64,000 nt of DNA from Lysinibacillus louembei (GTDB lineage: Bacteria > Bacillota > Bacilli > Bacillales_A > Planococcaceae), in assembly GCF_033880585.1 (NCBI RefSeq), contig NZ_CP137624.1, positions 2,825,501 to 2,889,500 of the forward strand. The letters run 5' to 3'. Position numbers and translations under genes: made by a program. This document shows, in pieces, positions 49,932-58,068 of this stretch. Numbering within the stretch: position 1 is the stretch's first letter; each line of letters opens with the position of its first letter. A model generated the notes under the pieces. That model was not told the origin of the DNA. It searched no databases and saw only the letters and a list, made by a program, of their open reading frames with translations.

Positions 49932-49970
49932 GAAGTCCCGACGCAATTACGTCGAGGCGTAATTGATTAA
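49932..49970. repeat. Palindrome-containing sequence, possible dispersed repeat
   Basis: CAATTACG (49944-49951) and CGTAATTG (49958-49965) form a perfect 8-bp inverted repeat with a 6-base centre, next to GTCCCGACG. The relatively GC-rich sequence stands out from its surroundings and lies directly upstream of a terminator. It may be a copy of a REP-like dispersed element; only one copy was noticed in this window. Confidence 0.4.
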
Positions 49971-49972
49971 TC

Positions 49973-50010
49973 AAACGCAAGAAAGCCATTGTGGCTTCTT
50001 GCGTTTTTTA
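49973..50010 (+). terminator. Terminator of the chemotaxis receptor gene
   Basis: AACGCAAGAAAGCCA pairs with TGGCTTCTTGCGTT and is followed by TTTTT. Confidence 0.9.
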
Positions 50011-50052
50011 TGTACAATAAGAATAAAACTAACAGCATGAATGGAGGAAGCG

Positions 50053-50607
50053 ATGCGATTTAGTAAACAGCAGCAGCAATTTGAGCACTTTTTAGCCGAT
50101 AAGCTGAAAGGGCAAGTACAGCTTTATGCGACAGTACATCGAAAGGCGCATGACCAGCCTGCAAAAGTATGGCTAGTATATAAAGGTGAGGAAATTTTGC
50201 GCACGGATGATTTAGCATTCCAAGTACGTGTGAATCAGCAATATACAAAGCAAGCAATGGAGCTACCGCGAATACCATACAACGAAAATTGGGAAGTGAT
50301 GATGCAATCAACAGAACGCCAGGCACTTGTGAATTTAAGCGATCAAATCGAACAGCAAGTAATGAATGAGGGACTTTACCCTGCTTGGTTGTTCTATCAA
50401 GCATTAGATGCATTTTATGGACTTACAATAGAGGGGGCACTGCATCATGAAAATGAGCTAGTGCAAGTGCTTGCAATGCTTGACCGTAGACTAGGAAAAC
50501 GCAGACTTGCAGCAATGGAGCCACAAACTCCACTTGCACAAAAATTCCATGCTTTACGCTGCGAAGTAGAAGGTATAATTAAAATAGGCAGGAGTGGAGG
50601 AAGATGA
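50053..50607 (+). CDS. SF0329-like hypothetical protein
   Basis: The 184-residue protein has features of a family often named SF0329 in Bacilli: ATVHRKAHDQPAKVWLVYKGEEIL, IPYNENWEVMMQSTERQ, EGALHHENELVQVLAMLDRRLGKRRL. The function is unknown. ATG 50053 is taken because GGAGG at 50043-50047 sits 5 bases before it; the in-frame ATG 50041 precedes the binding site. It overlaps the next gene by four bases. Confidence 0.65.
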   Translation: MRFSKQQQQFEHFLADKLKGQVQLYATVHRKAHDQPAKVWLVYKGEEILRTDDLAFQVRVNQQYTKQAMELPRIPYNENWEVMMQSTERQALVNLSDQIEQQVMNEGLYPAWLFYQALDAFYGLTIEGALHHENELVQVLAMLDRRLGKRRLAAMEPQTPLAQKFHALRCEVEGIIKIGRSGGR

Positions 50608-50930
50608 GTCATTTAGCGAATACATATGAGCTACCCTATTATGCGGTAATTTTTGCTTCAGAGCGAACAGAGGGTGACCAAGGCTATCATGTGATGGCCA
50701 CAAAAATGGCGCAATTAGCGAGTAAGCAAAAGGGCTATTTAGGTGTCGAAAGTGCAAGAGATGCACATTTAGGTATTACCGTTTCCTACTGGCAAACGCT
50801 TGAAGATATTGCAGCCTGGAAGGCAAATGCCGCTCATCAGGTGGCACAAGAGCGTGGAAAAAAGGAATGGTATAGTCGATTCGCATTACGTGTATGCAAA
50901 GTAGAACGCGATTACTTATTTGAAATGTAA
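50604..50930 (+). CDS. Antibiotic biosynthesis monooxygenase (ABM) domain protein
   Basis: The 108-residue protein has a dimeric alpha/beta-barrel ABM fold: YAVIFASERTEGDQGYHVMATKM, KGYLGVESARD, ITVSYWQTLEDIAAWK. Related small proteins often bind haem or quinone-like compounds. Its substrate is unknown. The start overlaps the upstream stop (ATGA), suggesting translational coupling. Confidence 0.8.
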   Translation: MSHLANTYELPYYAVIFASERTEGDQGYHVMATKMAQLASKQKGYLGVESARDAHLGITVSYWQTLEDIAAWKANAAHQVAQERGKKEWYSRFALRVCKVERDYLFEM

Positions 50931-50931
50931 A

Positions 50932-50963
50932 TAAAAAACCTCTCGCTAAGGAGAGGCTTTTTA
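50932..50963. terminator. Bidirectional terminator
   Basis: CCTCTC pairs with GAGAGG around GCTAAG, flanked by AAAAAA and TTTTT. It separates convergent genes. Confidence 0.85.
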
Positions 50964-50964
50964 T

Positions 50965-51258
50965 TTACCATGAAACATTGGCAATCATGCCAGCTTCATC
51001 ATCAATATCAAGTGAGATTCGTGCACTGATTGAATCACGTTGTAGCTTTTCATCGATATAAAGACGTAACGCGGTAATAAAATTAACAGTATTGTATAGT
51101 TCAACTTGGCCATTCACATAGGCTTCTGCTGTATAGCCTGCTAAATCATCATACATTAGCTCAACTTCTACATTTTCAGGCTGAACATTTTTAAAGCGTG
51201 CATGGAAAATGCAAATCGCATTAATTAAATCCTGCTCGAATAATGTTAGTTGTTCCAT
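50965..51258 (-). CDS. DUF2653 (YxcD-like) protein
   Basis: The 97-residue protein matches the YxcD/DUF2653 family: FEQDLINAICIFHARFKNVQP, VEVELMYDDLAGYTAEAYV and a short acidic end. Function is unknown. It overlaps the upstream gene by 13 bases and is probably cotranslated. Confidence 0.8.
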   Translation of the reverse strand: MEQLTLFEQDLINAICIFHARFKNVQPENVEVELMYDDLAGYTAEAYVNGQVELYNTVNFITALRLYIDEKLQRDSISARISLDIDDEAGMIANVSW

Positions 51259-51710
51259 GTTTTTGACGTCTCATCTTTCTTTTTACGTGTCATTACTTGG
51301 TAAATTTTAATGCATAGGAAGACGATTACCGCAATCGCTGCTGCATTGACCATAAAGCCTAAAATTGAGCCTAAAATACCTAAATCGCCGAATAAGCTAC
51401 CAAATAATAAGCCCGCTAAACCACCGATAAAGAGACCTTTCATTAAGCCGCCAGAAGTGAAGCCACCTTTTTTCGTTTGAGTGGTATCGCTTTTTGATTT
51501 ATTCGTGTTATTTTGATTTGTTGTCGCGTTGTTATTGTCCTTATTGTCTTTTTGAATATTAGACTGATTGTTATTGTTGGATTTAAAGCCCTTTTTCCCT
51601 GATTTATAAGACTTTGCCTCCACTTGGTGGTCACCACCAAAAAAGATTGTCGTTCCTACACTTGAGAAGACAAGTGTAAATGCTAGAAATACTGCTGCAA
51701 GTTTTTTCAT
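51246..51710 (-). CDS. Secreted/membrane hypothetical protein with Asn-rich linker
   Basis: The 154-residue protein has a signal peptide (MKKLAAVFLAFTLVFSSVG...), a low-complexity Asn/Lys/Thr/Gln region (~35-80), a Gly-rich segment (~82-105) and a C-terminal membrane helix (~112-137) with a basic tail. The layout resembles small Bacillus membrane proteins distantly like Tim44, but no domain is certain. It overlaps the DUF2653 gene, and the two probably form one unit. Confidence 0.6.
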   Translation of the reverse strand: MKKLAAVFLAFTLVFSSVGTTIFFGGDHQVEAKSYKSGKKGFKSNNNNQSNIQKDNKDNNNATTNQNNTNKSKSDTTQTKKGGFTSGGLMKGLFIGGLAGLLFGSLFGDLGILGSILGFMVNAAAIAVIVFLCIKIYQVMTRKKKDETSKTWNN

Positions 51711-51853
51711 TTCTTTCCTCCATAAAATGTTCTACAACTATAGTATAACAAAAGAGTGAATTGAAGAAAAATAAATACACTACAATTTTTGTCCAGTGCT
51801 ATGCTGATTTTAAAAAATATGGTATCTTTGTACAAGGTGAAAGGGGGATCAAG

Positions 51854-52423
51854 ATGTCGGCACAGCAACAATACAATGGTCTTATTTTATTAGCATCCTA
51901 CATACAGCGCATTTACATAGCAGAAACAATCAACGAACGTACAGGACAACAAGTGAGCTCAGCACGTCTATCTCAAGCGAAAAAATATTTAGATGAGCTC
52001 AATATGCTCATGCCATTGTTTGAGCAAACACGCACATTAACAGATACGCAATTACAGCGTGTAAAAGAAATAACAGCGAGCACAAAGCATTTTATGGAAG
52101 GCTATTTTCCGCAGTCTCCTGTGACATTCTTACAAAAGCTTGCCATTGTTGGCTCCTCTTTATATGGCGAGCAGGCAATGAATGCAGGCGTGCTGCGCTT
52201 AGGACAGCTATTCCAAAAGGAAGTAGGCAAAGACTTTGCAATGCGCGTCAAATTTTATGAGGAGCGCACACAATTTATTGATGCGGTCGTTCATACGCTG
52301 TATCAGCACGAGGAGCTAGAGGAAAATTTACAGCAAATTATCGCCAATTGGTTTGAAGGCATTATCGCCAATCGCCAATACGTACTACAAGATATGGATA
52401 AAATCGATCAATTTTTCGCTTGA
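51854..52423 (+). CDS. Hypothetical alpha-helical protein
   Basis: The 189-residue protein is not recognised. It appears mostly helical, with no membrane segment or signal peptide. ATG 51854 is chosen because AAAGGGGG precedes it; the frame extends about 31 codons upstream without a good site. Its stop codon overlaps the -35 of the argS T-box promoter. Confidence 0.6.
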   Translation: MSAQQQYNGLILLASYIQRIYIAETINERTGQQVSSARLSQAKKYLDELNMLMPLFEQTRTLTDTQLQRVKEITASTKHFMEGYFPQSPVTFLQKLAIVGSSLYGEQAMNAGVLRLGQLFQKEVGKDFAMRVKFYEERTQFIDAVVHTLYQHEELEENLQQIIANWFEGIIANRQYVLQDMDKIDQFFA

Positions 52424-52448
52424 CGCACGTATTGTTCATTGTTAAAAT
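52420..52448 (+). promoter_or_regulatory. Promoter of the argS T-box leader
   Basis: TTGACG and TAAAAT are separated by 17 bases. The -35 overlaps the TGA stop codon of the preceding gene. Confidence 0.65.
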
Positions 52449-52459
52449 AATTGAAATTC

Positions 52460-52695
52460 GATGAAAAAGACAGTAGCTATTTGAGTGAGCGAAGCGAGTT
52501 AGGGATGGTGTGAGCCTAATATTATGAAAATAGTGAAGCGCACTTTGGAGAAATTACCTGAACAATGAAGTAGGGTCAATCGGGGAGTCACCTCGTTAAC
52601 AACAGTAAAGTGGTCATTTCGATGACAACTAGAGTGGTACCACGGGAATTTACAGCTCTCGTCTCTATTTTTTAGAGGCGGGGGCTTTTTCTATG
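52460..52695 (+). promoter_or_regulatory. T-box leader of argS (probable Arg specifier)
   Basis: The canonical T-box AGAGTGGTACCACGGG lies at 52631-52646, preceded by a long structured leader. In the specifier region GTGAAGCGCACTTTGGAG, CGC at 52539-52541 is the arginine codon that fits the downstream argS; GCG (Ala) is the alternative register. A terminator (52654-52691) pairs GCTCTCGTCTCT with AGAGGCGGGGGC and ends in TTTTT. Uncharged tRNA-Arg should permit read-through. Confidence 0.9.
52654..52691 (+). terminator. Attenuator terminator of the argS T-box
   Basis: GCTCTCGTCTCT pairs with AGAGGCGGGGGC (wobble pairs) and is followed by TTTTT. Confidence 0.8.
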
Positions 52696-52714
52696 CAAAA
52701 AAGGAGAGGAAAAT

Positions 52715-54388
52715 ATGAAAAAGCAATTAGCAACAATCATTAGCATAGCATTGCAAAATGAGTTATCAGTAACAGAGGTGACAGCATTATTGGAAAAGCC
52801 GAAGCATGAGCATTTAGGGGATCTTGCTTTTCCATGCTTCATATTAGCAAAAAAATTGAAAAAAGCACCAGCTATCATTGCGACTGAGCTAGCATCGTGT
52901 ATTCAAGCAGATTTCATTAAAGAGCTGAAGGTGGAAGGTGGCTATCTTAATTTTTATTTACAGCAGCTACCAATTGCACAGCAAGTTATCGCCCAAATTA
53001 TGGCTGAACAAGGACAGTATGGCACGCGTTCTACCAACAAAGAAGCAATTGTGCTTGACTTTTCTTCACCGAATATTGCCAAGCCCTTTTCGATGGGGCA
53101 CTTGCGCTCCACAGTCATTGGGAATGCATTAGCGAATATTGCTGAGAAAATGGGCTATCAGGCAGTGCGTATTAATCATTTAGGGGATTGGGGCACACAG
53201 TTTGGCAAGCTGATTGTGGCATACAAATTATGGGGCAATAAAGAAGCAATTGAAGCGGCACCAATTGCTGAGCTGTTAAAAATTTATGTGCGCTTTCATG
53301 AGGAGGCAGAGCACAATGATGGGCTAAATGAGCAGGCACGTCAAGCATTTAAGGCATTGGAGGATGGTAATGAAGAAGCACACGCATTATGGCAATGGTT
53401 TAGAGCAGCTTCTTTACAGGAATTCCAAGCAATTTATCAATTGCTCGGCATCACATTTGATAGCTACAACGGGGAAGCCTTTTACAATGATAAAATGGCA
53501 CGCATTGTGACAGAGCTTGAAGAAAAGCAATTATTAGTCGAATCAGACGGAGCCATGGTTGTGCCACTTGCTGATATGTCGCCATGCTTAATTAAGAAAA
53601 ATGATGGTGCCACATTGTATGCAACACGTGATTTAGCGGCTGCTGTTTACCGTCAAGAAACATATGCACCAGCGAAAGTTTTTTATGTTGTAGGCAATGA
53701 GCAATCGTTGCATTTCAAGCAATTGTTTGCGGTTTTACAACAAATGGGCTATGACTGGGCAAAAAATTATCAGCATATTCCATTCGGCATGATGCTCGTT
53801 GGTGGCAAAAAAATGTCGACGAGAAAAGGCAAGGTTGTACTGCTTGCAGATGTGTTAAAGGAAGCGATTGATGCAGCCTTCCATAATATTGAGGAGAAAA
53901 ATCCCACGCTTGTAAATAAGGAAGAAGTAGCAAAAGCGGTTGGCATTGGTGCAGTGATTTTCAACGATTTAAAAAATGACCGCATGCATGATATCGATTT
54001 TGATATTGAGCAAATGGTGACATTTGAAGGAGAAACAGGTCCATATGTGCAATATGCATATGCAAGGATTCAAACGCTGTTGAAGAAGGGGGCTTATGTA
54101 GCTAATGAGGAGCCAATCATACATGTGGATGAAGCGGCTTGGCCATTAATTAAGCAATTACAGGACTTCCCAGACAGCCTAGCAAAAGCATTCAAAGATG
54201 CGGATCCATCGCAAATTGCCAAATATAGCTTACAGCTAGCGCGCAGCTTTAATAAATATTATGCCCAAACGAAGCTACTAAGCGGCGACGAATACCAGCA
54301 AGCCCGTTTAGCTATCGCACATTGCGTGGCACTAGTGTTAGGCGAAAGCTTACGCTTATTAGGAATTGCAAGCCCAAAGGAGATGTAG
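52715..54388 (+). CDS. argS: Arginyl-tRNA synthetase
   Basis: ArgRS charges tRNA-Arg. The 557-residue class I enzyme has the HIGH-like MGHL (127-130, in SPNIAKPFSMGHLRST), the KMSTR loop (366-370), and a C-terminal anticodon-binding domain with YVQYAYARIQTLLKK and YYAQTKLLSGDE. GGAGAGG lies before the ATG. T-box control and the distinctive sequence suggest it may be one of two argS genes in the genome; a second copy is not visible in this window. Confidence 0.95.
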   Translation: MKKQLATIISIALQNELSVTEVTALLEKPKHEHLGDLAFPCFILAKKLKKAPAIIATELASCIQADFIKELKVEGGYLNFYLQQLPIAQQVIAQIMAEQGQYGTRSTNKEAIVLDFSSPNIAKPFSMGHLRSTVIGNALANIAEKMGYQAVRINHLGDWGTQFGKLIVAYKLWGNKEAIEAAPIAELLKIYVRFHEEAEHNDGLNEQARQAFKALEDGNEEAHALWQWFRAASLQEFQAIYQLLGITFDSYNGEAFYNDKMARIVTELEEKQLLVESDGAMVVPLADMSPCLIKKNDGATLYATRDLAAAVYRQETYAPAKVFYVVGNEQSLHFKQLFAVLQQMGYDWAKNYQHIPFGMMLVGGKKMSTRKGKVVLLADVLKEAIDAAFHNIEEKNPTLVNKEEVAKAVGIGAVIFNDLKNDRMHDIDFDIEQMVTFEGETGPYVQYAYARIQTLLKKGAYVANEEPIIHVDEAAWPLIKQLQDFPDSLAKAFKDADPSQIAKYSLQLARSFNKYYAQTKLLSGDEYQQARLAIAHCVALVLGESLRLLGIASPKEM

Positions 54389-54391
54389 ATA

Positions 54392-55129
54392 ATGCAGTTT
54401 GCACTTTTGACAGATATTCATGGCAATGCTGTTGCTTTACAGGCAGTTTTACAAGATATAAAGGAGCGAGGTGTGGATGAGGTCTATTGCACAGGTGATT
54501 TAATTGGTATTGGACACCAATCAAATGAAGTATTGCAGTTGCTCAGCGCCTTGCCACATTGTGAAATTGTTTGTGGTAATCACGATGAGGCAGCGTTAGC
54601 AATTATTGAAGGTCAGCCTTACCCAAAAAGTCATGCGGGCATTCGTGCGCATCATGAATGGCTTGCGGCAAGGCTCGATCCAGCATTGATTCCTTTGTTA
54701 CAGCAGCTGCCACGTGAAATAGAGAAAACGATTCATACGAAGCGCTTTTTATTTACGCATTATGCGTTAAAAGGAAAGAATATGCCTTTCCATGAAGACC
54801 CGTTTGCCTCAATTCATCAGCCATCACTTGAAAATATGGAGAAGCTATTTCAAGCTTATCCAATATATGATTGCATTTGCTTTGGACATCATCATCCAAC
54901 ACATGTCTTTGAAAATGACAAGACCATGTATATCAATCCAGGTGCTTTAGGCTGCAATAGTCCAAACAAGGCGAAATATGCGATTTGCACTGTTGATACA
55001 GCTATACATTGGACATTTATTGAAGTGGCCTATGACGGTGCCGCGTTTATTGAGCAATTTAAGCAGACCGATATTCCTGACAAGGATTTTATTTTGACAT
55101 CATTTCATGCGGAGGCTAATAAAAATTAG
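54392..55129 (+). CDS. Calcineurin-like metallophosphoesterase
   Basis: The 245-residue protein has the metallophosphoesterase motifs D-x-H (TDIHGN, Asp8/His10), GDLIGIG, GNHD and GHHH...TH. It belongs to the YfcE/MJ0936-like group, and the substrate (nucleotide or phosphodiester) is unknown. It starts 4 bases after argS, using AAAGGAG in the argS end, so it is probably cotranscribed. Its last 30 bases overlap the convergent yqhV. Confidence 0.82.
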   Translation: MQFALLTDIHGNAVALQAVLQDIKERGVDEVYCTGDLIGIGHQSNEVLQLLSALPHCEIVCGNHDEAALAIIEGQPYPKSHAGIRAHHEWLAARLDPALIPLLQQLPREIEKTIHTKRFLFTHYALKGKNMPFHEDPFASIHQPSLENMEKLFQAYPIYDCICFGHHHPTHVFENDKTMYINPGALGCNSPNKAKYAICTVDTAIHWTFIEVAYDGAAFIEQFKQTDIPDKDFILTSFHAEANKN

Positions 55130-55363
55130 CAAAATACCACTAAATAAACAAAGCATTTTTGCGAAGGAAATTTTATCCTGCATCCCAGCTAAGCCGATGC
55201 CTGTTGTGACAATAAAAATAATGGGACCAACGAGCGCAAGAGAGGTATTGACAACGAACGCCTTTTCTAAAGCGCCAAGCTTGTACATCAGAAATGCAGC
55301 TGCAATATCAATGCTGCCAGATAAAATACGGAGCCAAATCATATAAAGAAGTGCTAGTTCCAC
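55100..55363 (-). CDS. yqhV: YqhV/DUF2619 membrane protein
   Basis: The 87-residue protein has three hydrophobic segments with the DUF2619 pattern (WLRILSGSIDIAAAFLMYKLGALEKAFVVN, then GPIIFIVTTGIGLAG). Starts at GTG with AAGGTGG 8 bases upstream. It is convergent with the metallophosphoesterase and overlaps it by 30 bases. Function is unknown. Confidence 0.8.
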   Translation of the reverse strand: MELALLYMIWLRILSGSIDIAAAFLMYKLGALEKAFVVNTSLALVGPIIFIVTTGIGLAGMQDKISFAKMLCLFSGILLIFISLRMK

Positions 55364-55412
55364 TCATGTCCCACCTTTCCTTGCTACTATATGAAGGAGA
55401 TGGGGGAAATAT

Positions 55413-55452
55413 TAAAAAAGCCTACACGTAAAAATAACAGTGTAGGCTTTCG
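55413..55452. terminator. Bidirectional terminator
   Basis: AAAGCCTACAC pairs with GTGTAGGCTTT, flanked by A-run and TT-rich sequence. It ends the minus-strand GIY-YIG gene. Confidence 0.8.
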
Positions 55453-55456
55453 CTTA

Positions 55457-55831
55457 TTATTCAAAGAAAACTTTATCGATGTTGTACTTCGCACGTAATG
55501 TGTTGATTGCGTATGTTTCGTAAATTTCACGTTCCATTGGGTCTTCGATTTCGTACACTTCGATTTTAAAGATTTCATCGCGATATTTTTTCATCGGTGA
55601 CACATTGTCCTCGAAATGCTTTTTAATGCGCTGGCGAATTTTGCGCGCTTTCCCAACGAATAAAAGCTCGTTTTTTTCGTTGTAAAAGAAGAAAATTCCG
55701 CCTTTTTCGCGTGTGATTTTATGGAAGTCGATAAAGCCGTGGAATGGTGTAATCTCTACATCACCTGGTTTTAACACTTGTTCACGTTGACGAATAACAA
55801 GATCTGGTTTTGGTAATTCAATTTTAATCAA
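55457..55831 (-). CDS. GIY-YIG nuclease family protein
   Basis: The 124-residue protein has a GIY-YIG-like core: GIFFFYNEKNELLFVGKARKIRQRIKKHF, where GIY/YIG is replaced by GIF and FVG, and a conserved Arg and EREIYET further on. TTG 55831 (MIKIELPKPDL) is taken as start because AGGGACGTG lies just upstream; the longer frame to 55924 does not fit the family. Nuclease activity is not certain. Confidence 0.75.
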   Translation of the reverse strand: MIKIELPKPDLVIRQREQVLKPGDVEITPFHGFIDFHKITREKGGIFFFYNEKNELLFVGKARKIRQRIKKHFEDNVSPMKKYRDEIFKIEVYEIEDPMEREIYETYAINTLRAKYNIDKVFFE

Positions 55832-56276
55832 AAAATTCACGTCCCTTACTGTATTGAAGCTTAATTCTATCATGAATTCATGAGCTTGGCTATTATCAAT
55901 CATCTTTCCAATGAAATATAGCAATCATCCATATGGCATAGTTATATCAATAACAACTCAAGCAACCTATTAAAGCGTTAAATATACTTAATATGTAAAA
56001 AGTGTTGTTATTCAATTTTAAAAATTGTAAAGTATGCTGTATGAGAATTTAGCGTCTCCAATAGATAAATAATTTCATTATACCTACATATTATACGACA
56101 CCTCATTTTAGAAATTTATTTTTATATCACACGCCCCATACTACTAACAAAACAATATTCAATTCTCGCACAATTTATAACGATAAATGAAAGTGAATAT
56201 AATTGCAAATTATCTTTATTTATGAGTATACTAAAAGTATCACGTGATAGTTTGGAGGGATTGATTTGGGATCGAG
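55832..56276. other. Intergenic region upstream of the MerR gene
   Basis: The 445-base A+T-rich gap has a promoter for the MerR gene (56203-56232). No riboswitch or gene was recognised; the long upstream frame of the GIY-YIG gene is considered non-coding. Confidence 0.5.
56203..56232 (+). promoter_or_regulatory. Promoter of the MerR gene
   Basis: TTGCAA and TATACT are separated by 18 bases, about 45 bases before the ATG. MerR regulators often use promoters with long spacers, but this one is near normal length. Confidence 0.6.
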
Positions 56277-56663
56277 ATGCTGAAAATTGGTGAACTAGCT
56301 GAAATGACAGGGATTACGAAGCGCACAATTGATTATTATACGAATCTAGGTTTGTTGAAAGCAAAGCGATCTAGTTCTAACTATCGCTATTACAATCAAG
56401 AGGCTATTGAGCAGCTACATTTTATTGAGCGCAAGAAAAAGGAAGGGCTTTCATTAGAGCAAATTAAACATTTGATTGAACCGAAGATGGAGGAAATTGA
56501 TATTCAAGATATTCGTGTGCAGATGCAGCAGCTAGAAAAAGAGGTAGCATTGCTCGTGACAAAGTTATCAAAAGAAGACCAGCTTGCAAAACAAAATATT
56601 GTAACAAAAATGAAGCAAGATAGTAACACATTAATACAATCATTACTACTATTAATCACTTAG
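56277..56663 (+). CDS. MerR family transcriptional regulator
   Basis: The 128-residue protein has the MerR winged-helix domain (MLKIGELAEMTGITKRTIDYYTNLGLLKAKRSSSNYRYY, residues 1-70) and a C-terminal coiled coil. It lacks an obvious metal-binding Cys pair or a large effector domain. GGAGGG lies rather far (16 bases) from the ATG. It is 37 bases before the CNNM/CBS gene and may regulate it. Confidence 0.85.
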   Translation: MLKIGELAEMTGITKRTIDYYTNLGLLKAKRSSSNYRYYNQEAIEQLHFIERKKKEGLSLEQIKHLIEPKMEEIDIQDIRVQMQQLEKEVALLVTKLSKEDQLAKQNIVTKMKQDSNTLIQSLLLLIT

Positions 56664-56703
56664 GAGGTGAAGTCTTACGTTTCAAGCGTAAGACAACTGA
56701 TTG
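56663..56703 (+). promoter_or_regulatory. Ribosome binding site separated from its start codon by a hairpin
   Basis: A near-perfect site GGAGGTGA (56663-56670) is followed by a perfect 8-bp hairpin (GTCTTACG 56672-56679, CGTAAGAC 56687-56694) and then ACTGA-TTG. An in-frame TGA directly precedes the TTG (56698-56700), so no earlier start is possible. The linear spacing is 30 bases; folding the hairpin reduces it to about 7. Confidence 0.65.
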
Positions 56704-58026
56704 ACGACCAGTATCAACTTAACCATTTTTATTATTTTATTAGCATTAACAGCATTTTTCGTGGCAACAGAGTTTGCTATTGTAAAAGTGCGCCAATCAC
56801 GTATTGATCAGCTACTTGCAGAAGGTGTAAAAAGCGCACCATCCGCAAAGCAAGTAACGACACATTTGGATGAATATTTATCGGCCTGCCAATTAGGAAT
56901 TACCGTAACAGCACTTGGTATCGGGATGGTAGGGGAGAAAACGTTTGAGTTTATTCTTCACCCATTTTTTGAAATGCTAGGTATTGGCACAGATTATATT
57001 AAGTTTTTCACAATTGGTGGCGCTTTTGTTATTGCCACGTTTTTACACGTTGTTGTTGGTGAATTAGCACCAAAAACAGTAGCAATTCAAAAAGCTGAAA
57101 AAGTAACATTGCTGTTTTCAAAGCCAATTATGCTTTTCTATAAAATTTTATATCCATTCATTTGGTTTTTGAATGGCTCAGCGCGTTTATTAGTGGGCTT
57201 ATTTGGCATGAAGCCTGCGAGCGAGCATGAGCTGTCACATACGGAGGAAGAGCTACGCTTACTGCTTGCAGAAAGCTTTAAGAGCGGTGAAATTAATAAA
57301 AATGAATTGAAATACGTAAATAATGTATTCGAATTCGATGATAAAATTGCACGCGAAATCATGGTGCCACGTACAGAAATTGTTGGCTTCGATATTAGTG
57401 CTAATTTCCGCGAAATCATTACACTTATTTCAGAGGAACGCTATACACGCTACCCAGTTTATGATGGAGATCGCGATAACATTATCGGCTTCCTAAATAT
57501 TAAGGAAATTTTAACATTGGGAATTAATAATCGAATTACAGAGGAAACATTTAAATTTGAAGATTTTATTAATCCTATTTTAAAAACAATCGAAACAATT
57601 CCAATTCACGATTTACTGACGAAAATGCAAAAAGAACGTGTGCATATGGCCGTTTTATTGGATGAATATGGCGGTACATCAGGCTTAGTAACAGTTGAAG
57701 ATATTTTAGAGGAGCTAGTTGGTGAAATTCGCGATGAATTTGATGGAGATGAGGTTCCAGACATTCGAAAAGTAGGCGAGGGACATTATATTTTATATGC
57801 AAAAATGCTGTTAGATGACGTGTCAAAGCTATTACATATCGAATTGGAAAATCCTGATATTGATACAATTGGTGGCTGGTACTTCTCACAAAATACAGAT
57901 TTAGTTGATGACGTTGTGATCGAATATGAAAATTATGCATTTTCAATTTACGAAAAAGAAGATATTTATTTGCGTTACATTGAAGTGCGGAAGCTAGAAG
58001 AGAAAGAGCTAGTAGTGGAGGAGTAA
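56701..58026 (+). CDS. CNNM/CBS/CorC domain membrane protein (HlyC/CorC family)
   Basis: The 441-residue protein has an N-terminal CNNM (DUF21) membrane domain with about four helices (~1-195, including GVKSAPSAK, LGIGMVGEK, GELAPKTVAIQKAE), a CBS pair (~215-345; MVPRTEIV, RYPVYDGDRDNIIGFLNIKE, VLLDEYGGTSGLVTVEDILEELVGEI) and a C-terminal CorC_HlyC domain (~360-430). Family members export or regulate magnesium/cobalt. TTG 56701 is the only possible start. The unusual hairpin-spaced ribosome binding site is described separately. Confidence 0.88.
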   Translation: MTTSINLTIFIILLALTAFFVATEFAIVKVRQSRIDQLLAEGVKSAPSAKQVTTHLDEYLSACQLGITVTALGIGMVGEKTFEFILHPFFEMLGIGTDYIKFFTIGGAFVIATFLHVVVGELAPKTVAIQKAEKVTLLFSKPIMLFYKILYPFIWFLNGSARLLVGLFGMKPASEHELSHTEEELRLLLAESFKSGEINKNELKYVNNVFEFDDKIAREIMVPRTEIVGFDISANFREIITLISEERYTRYPVYDGDRDNIIGFLNIKEILTLGINNRITEETFKFEDFINPILKTIETIPIHDLLTKMQKERVHMAVLLDEYGGTSGLVTVEDILEELVGEIRDEFDGDEVPDIRKVGEGHYILYAKMLLDDVSKLLHIELENPDIDTIGGWYFSQNTDLVDDVVIEYENYAFSIYEKEDIYLRYIEVRKLEEKELVVEE

Positions 58027-58064
58027 AAAGACGTCGGGAAATGACAGTTTCCCGACGTTTTTAC
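58027..58064. terminator. Terminator between convergent genes
   Basis: ACGTCGGGAAA pairs with TTTCCCGACGT around TGACAG, flanked by A-run and T-run. Confidence 0.9.
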
Positions 58065-58068
58065 ATTT

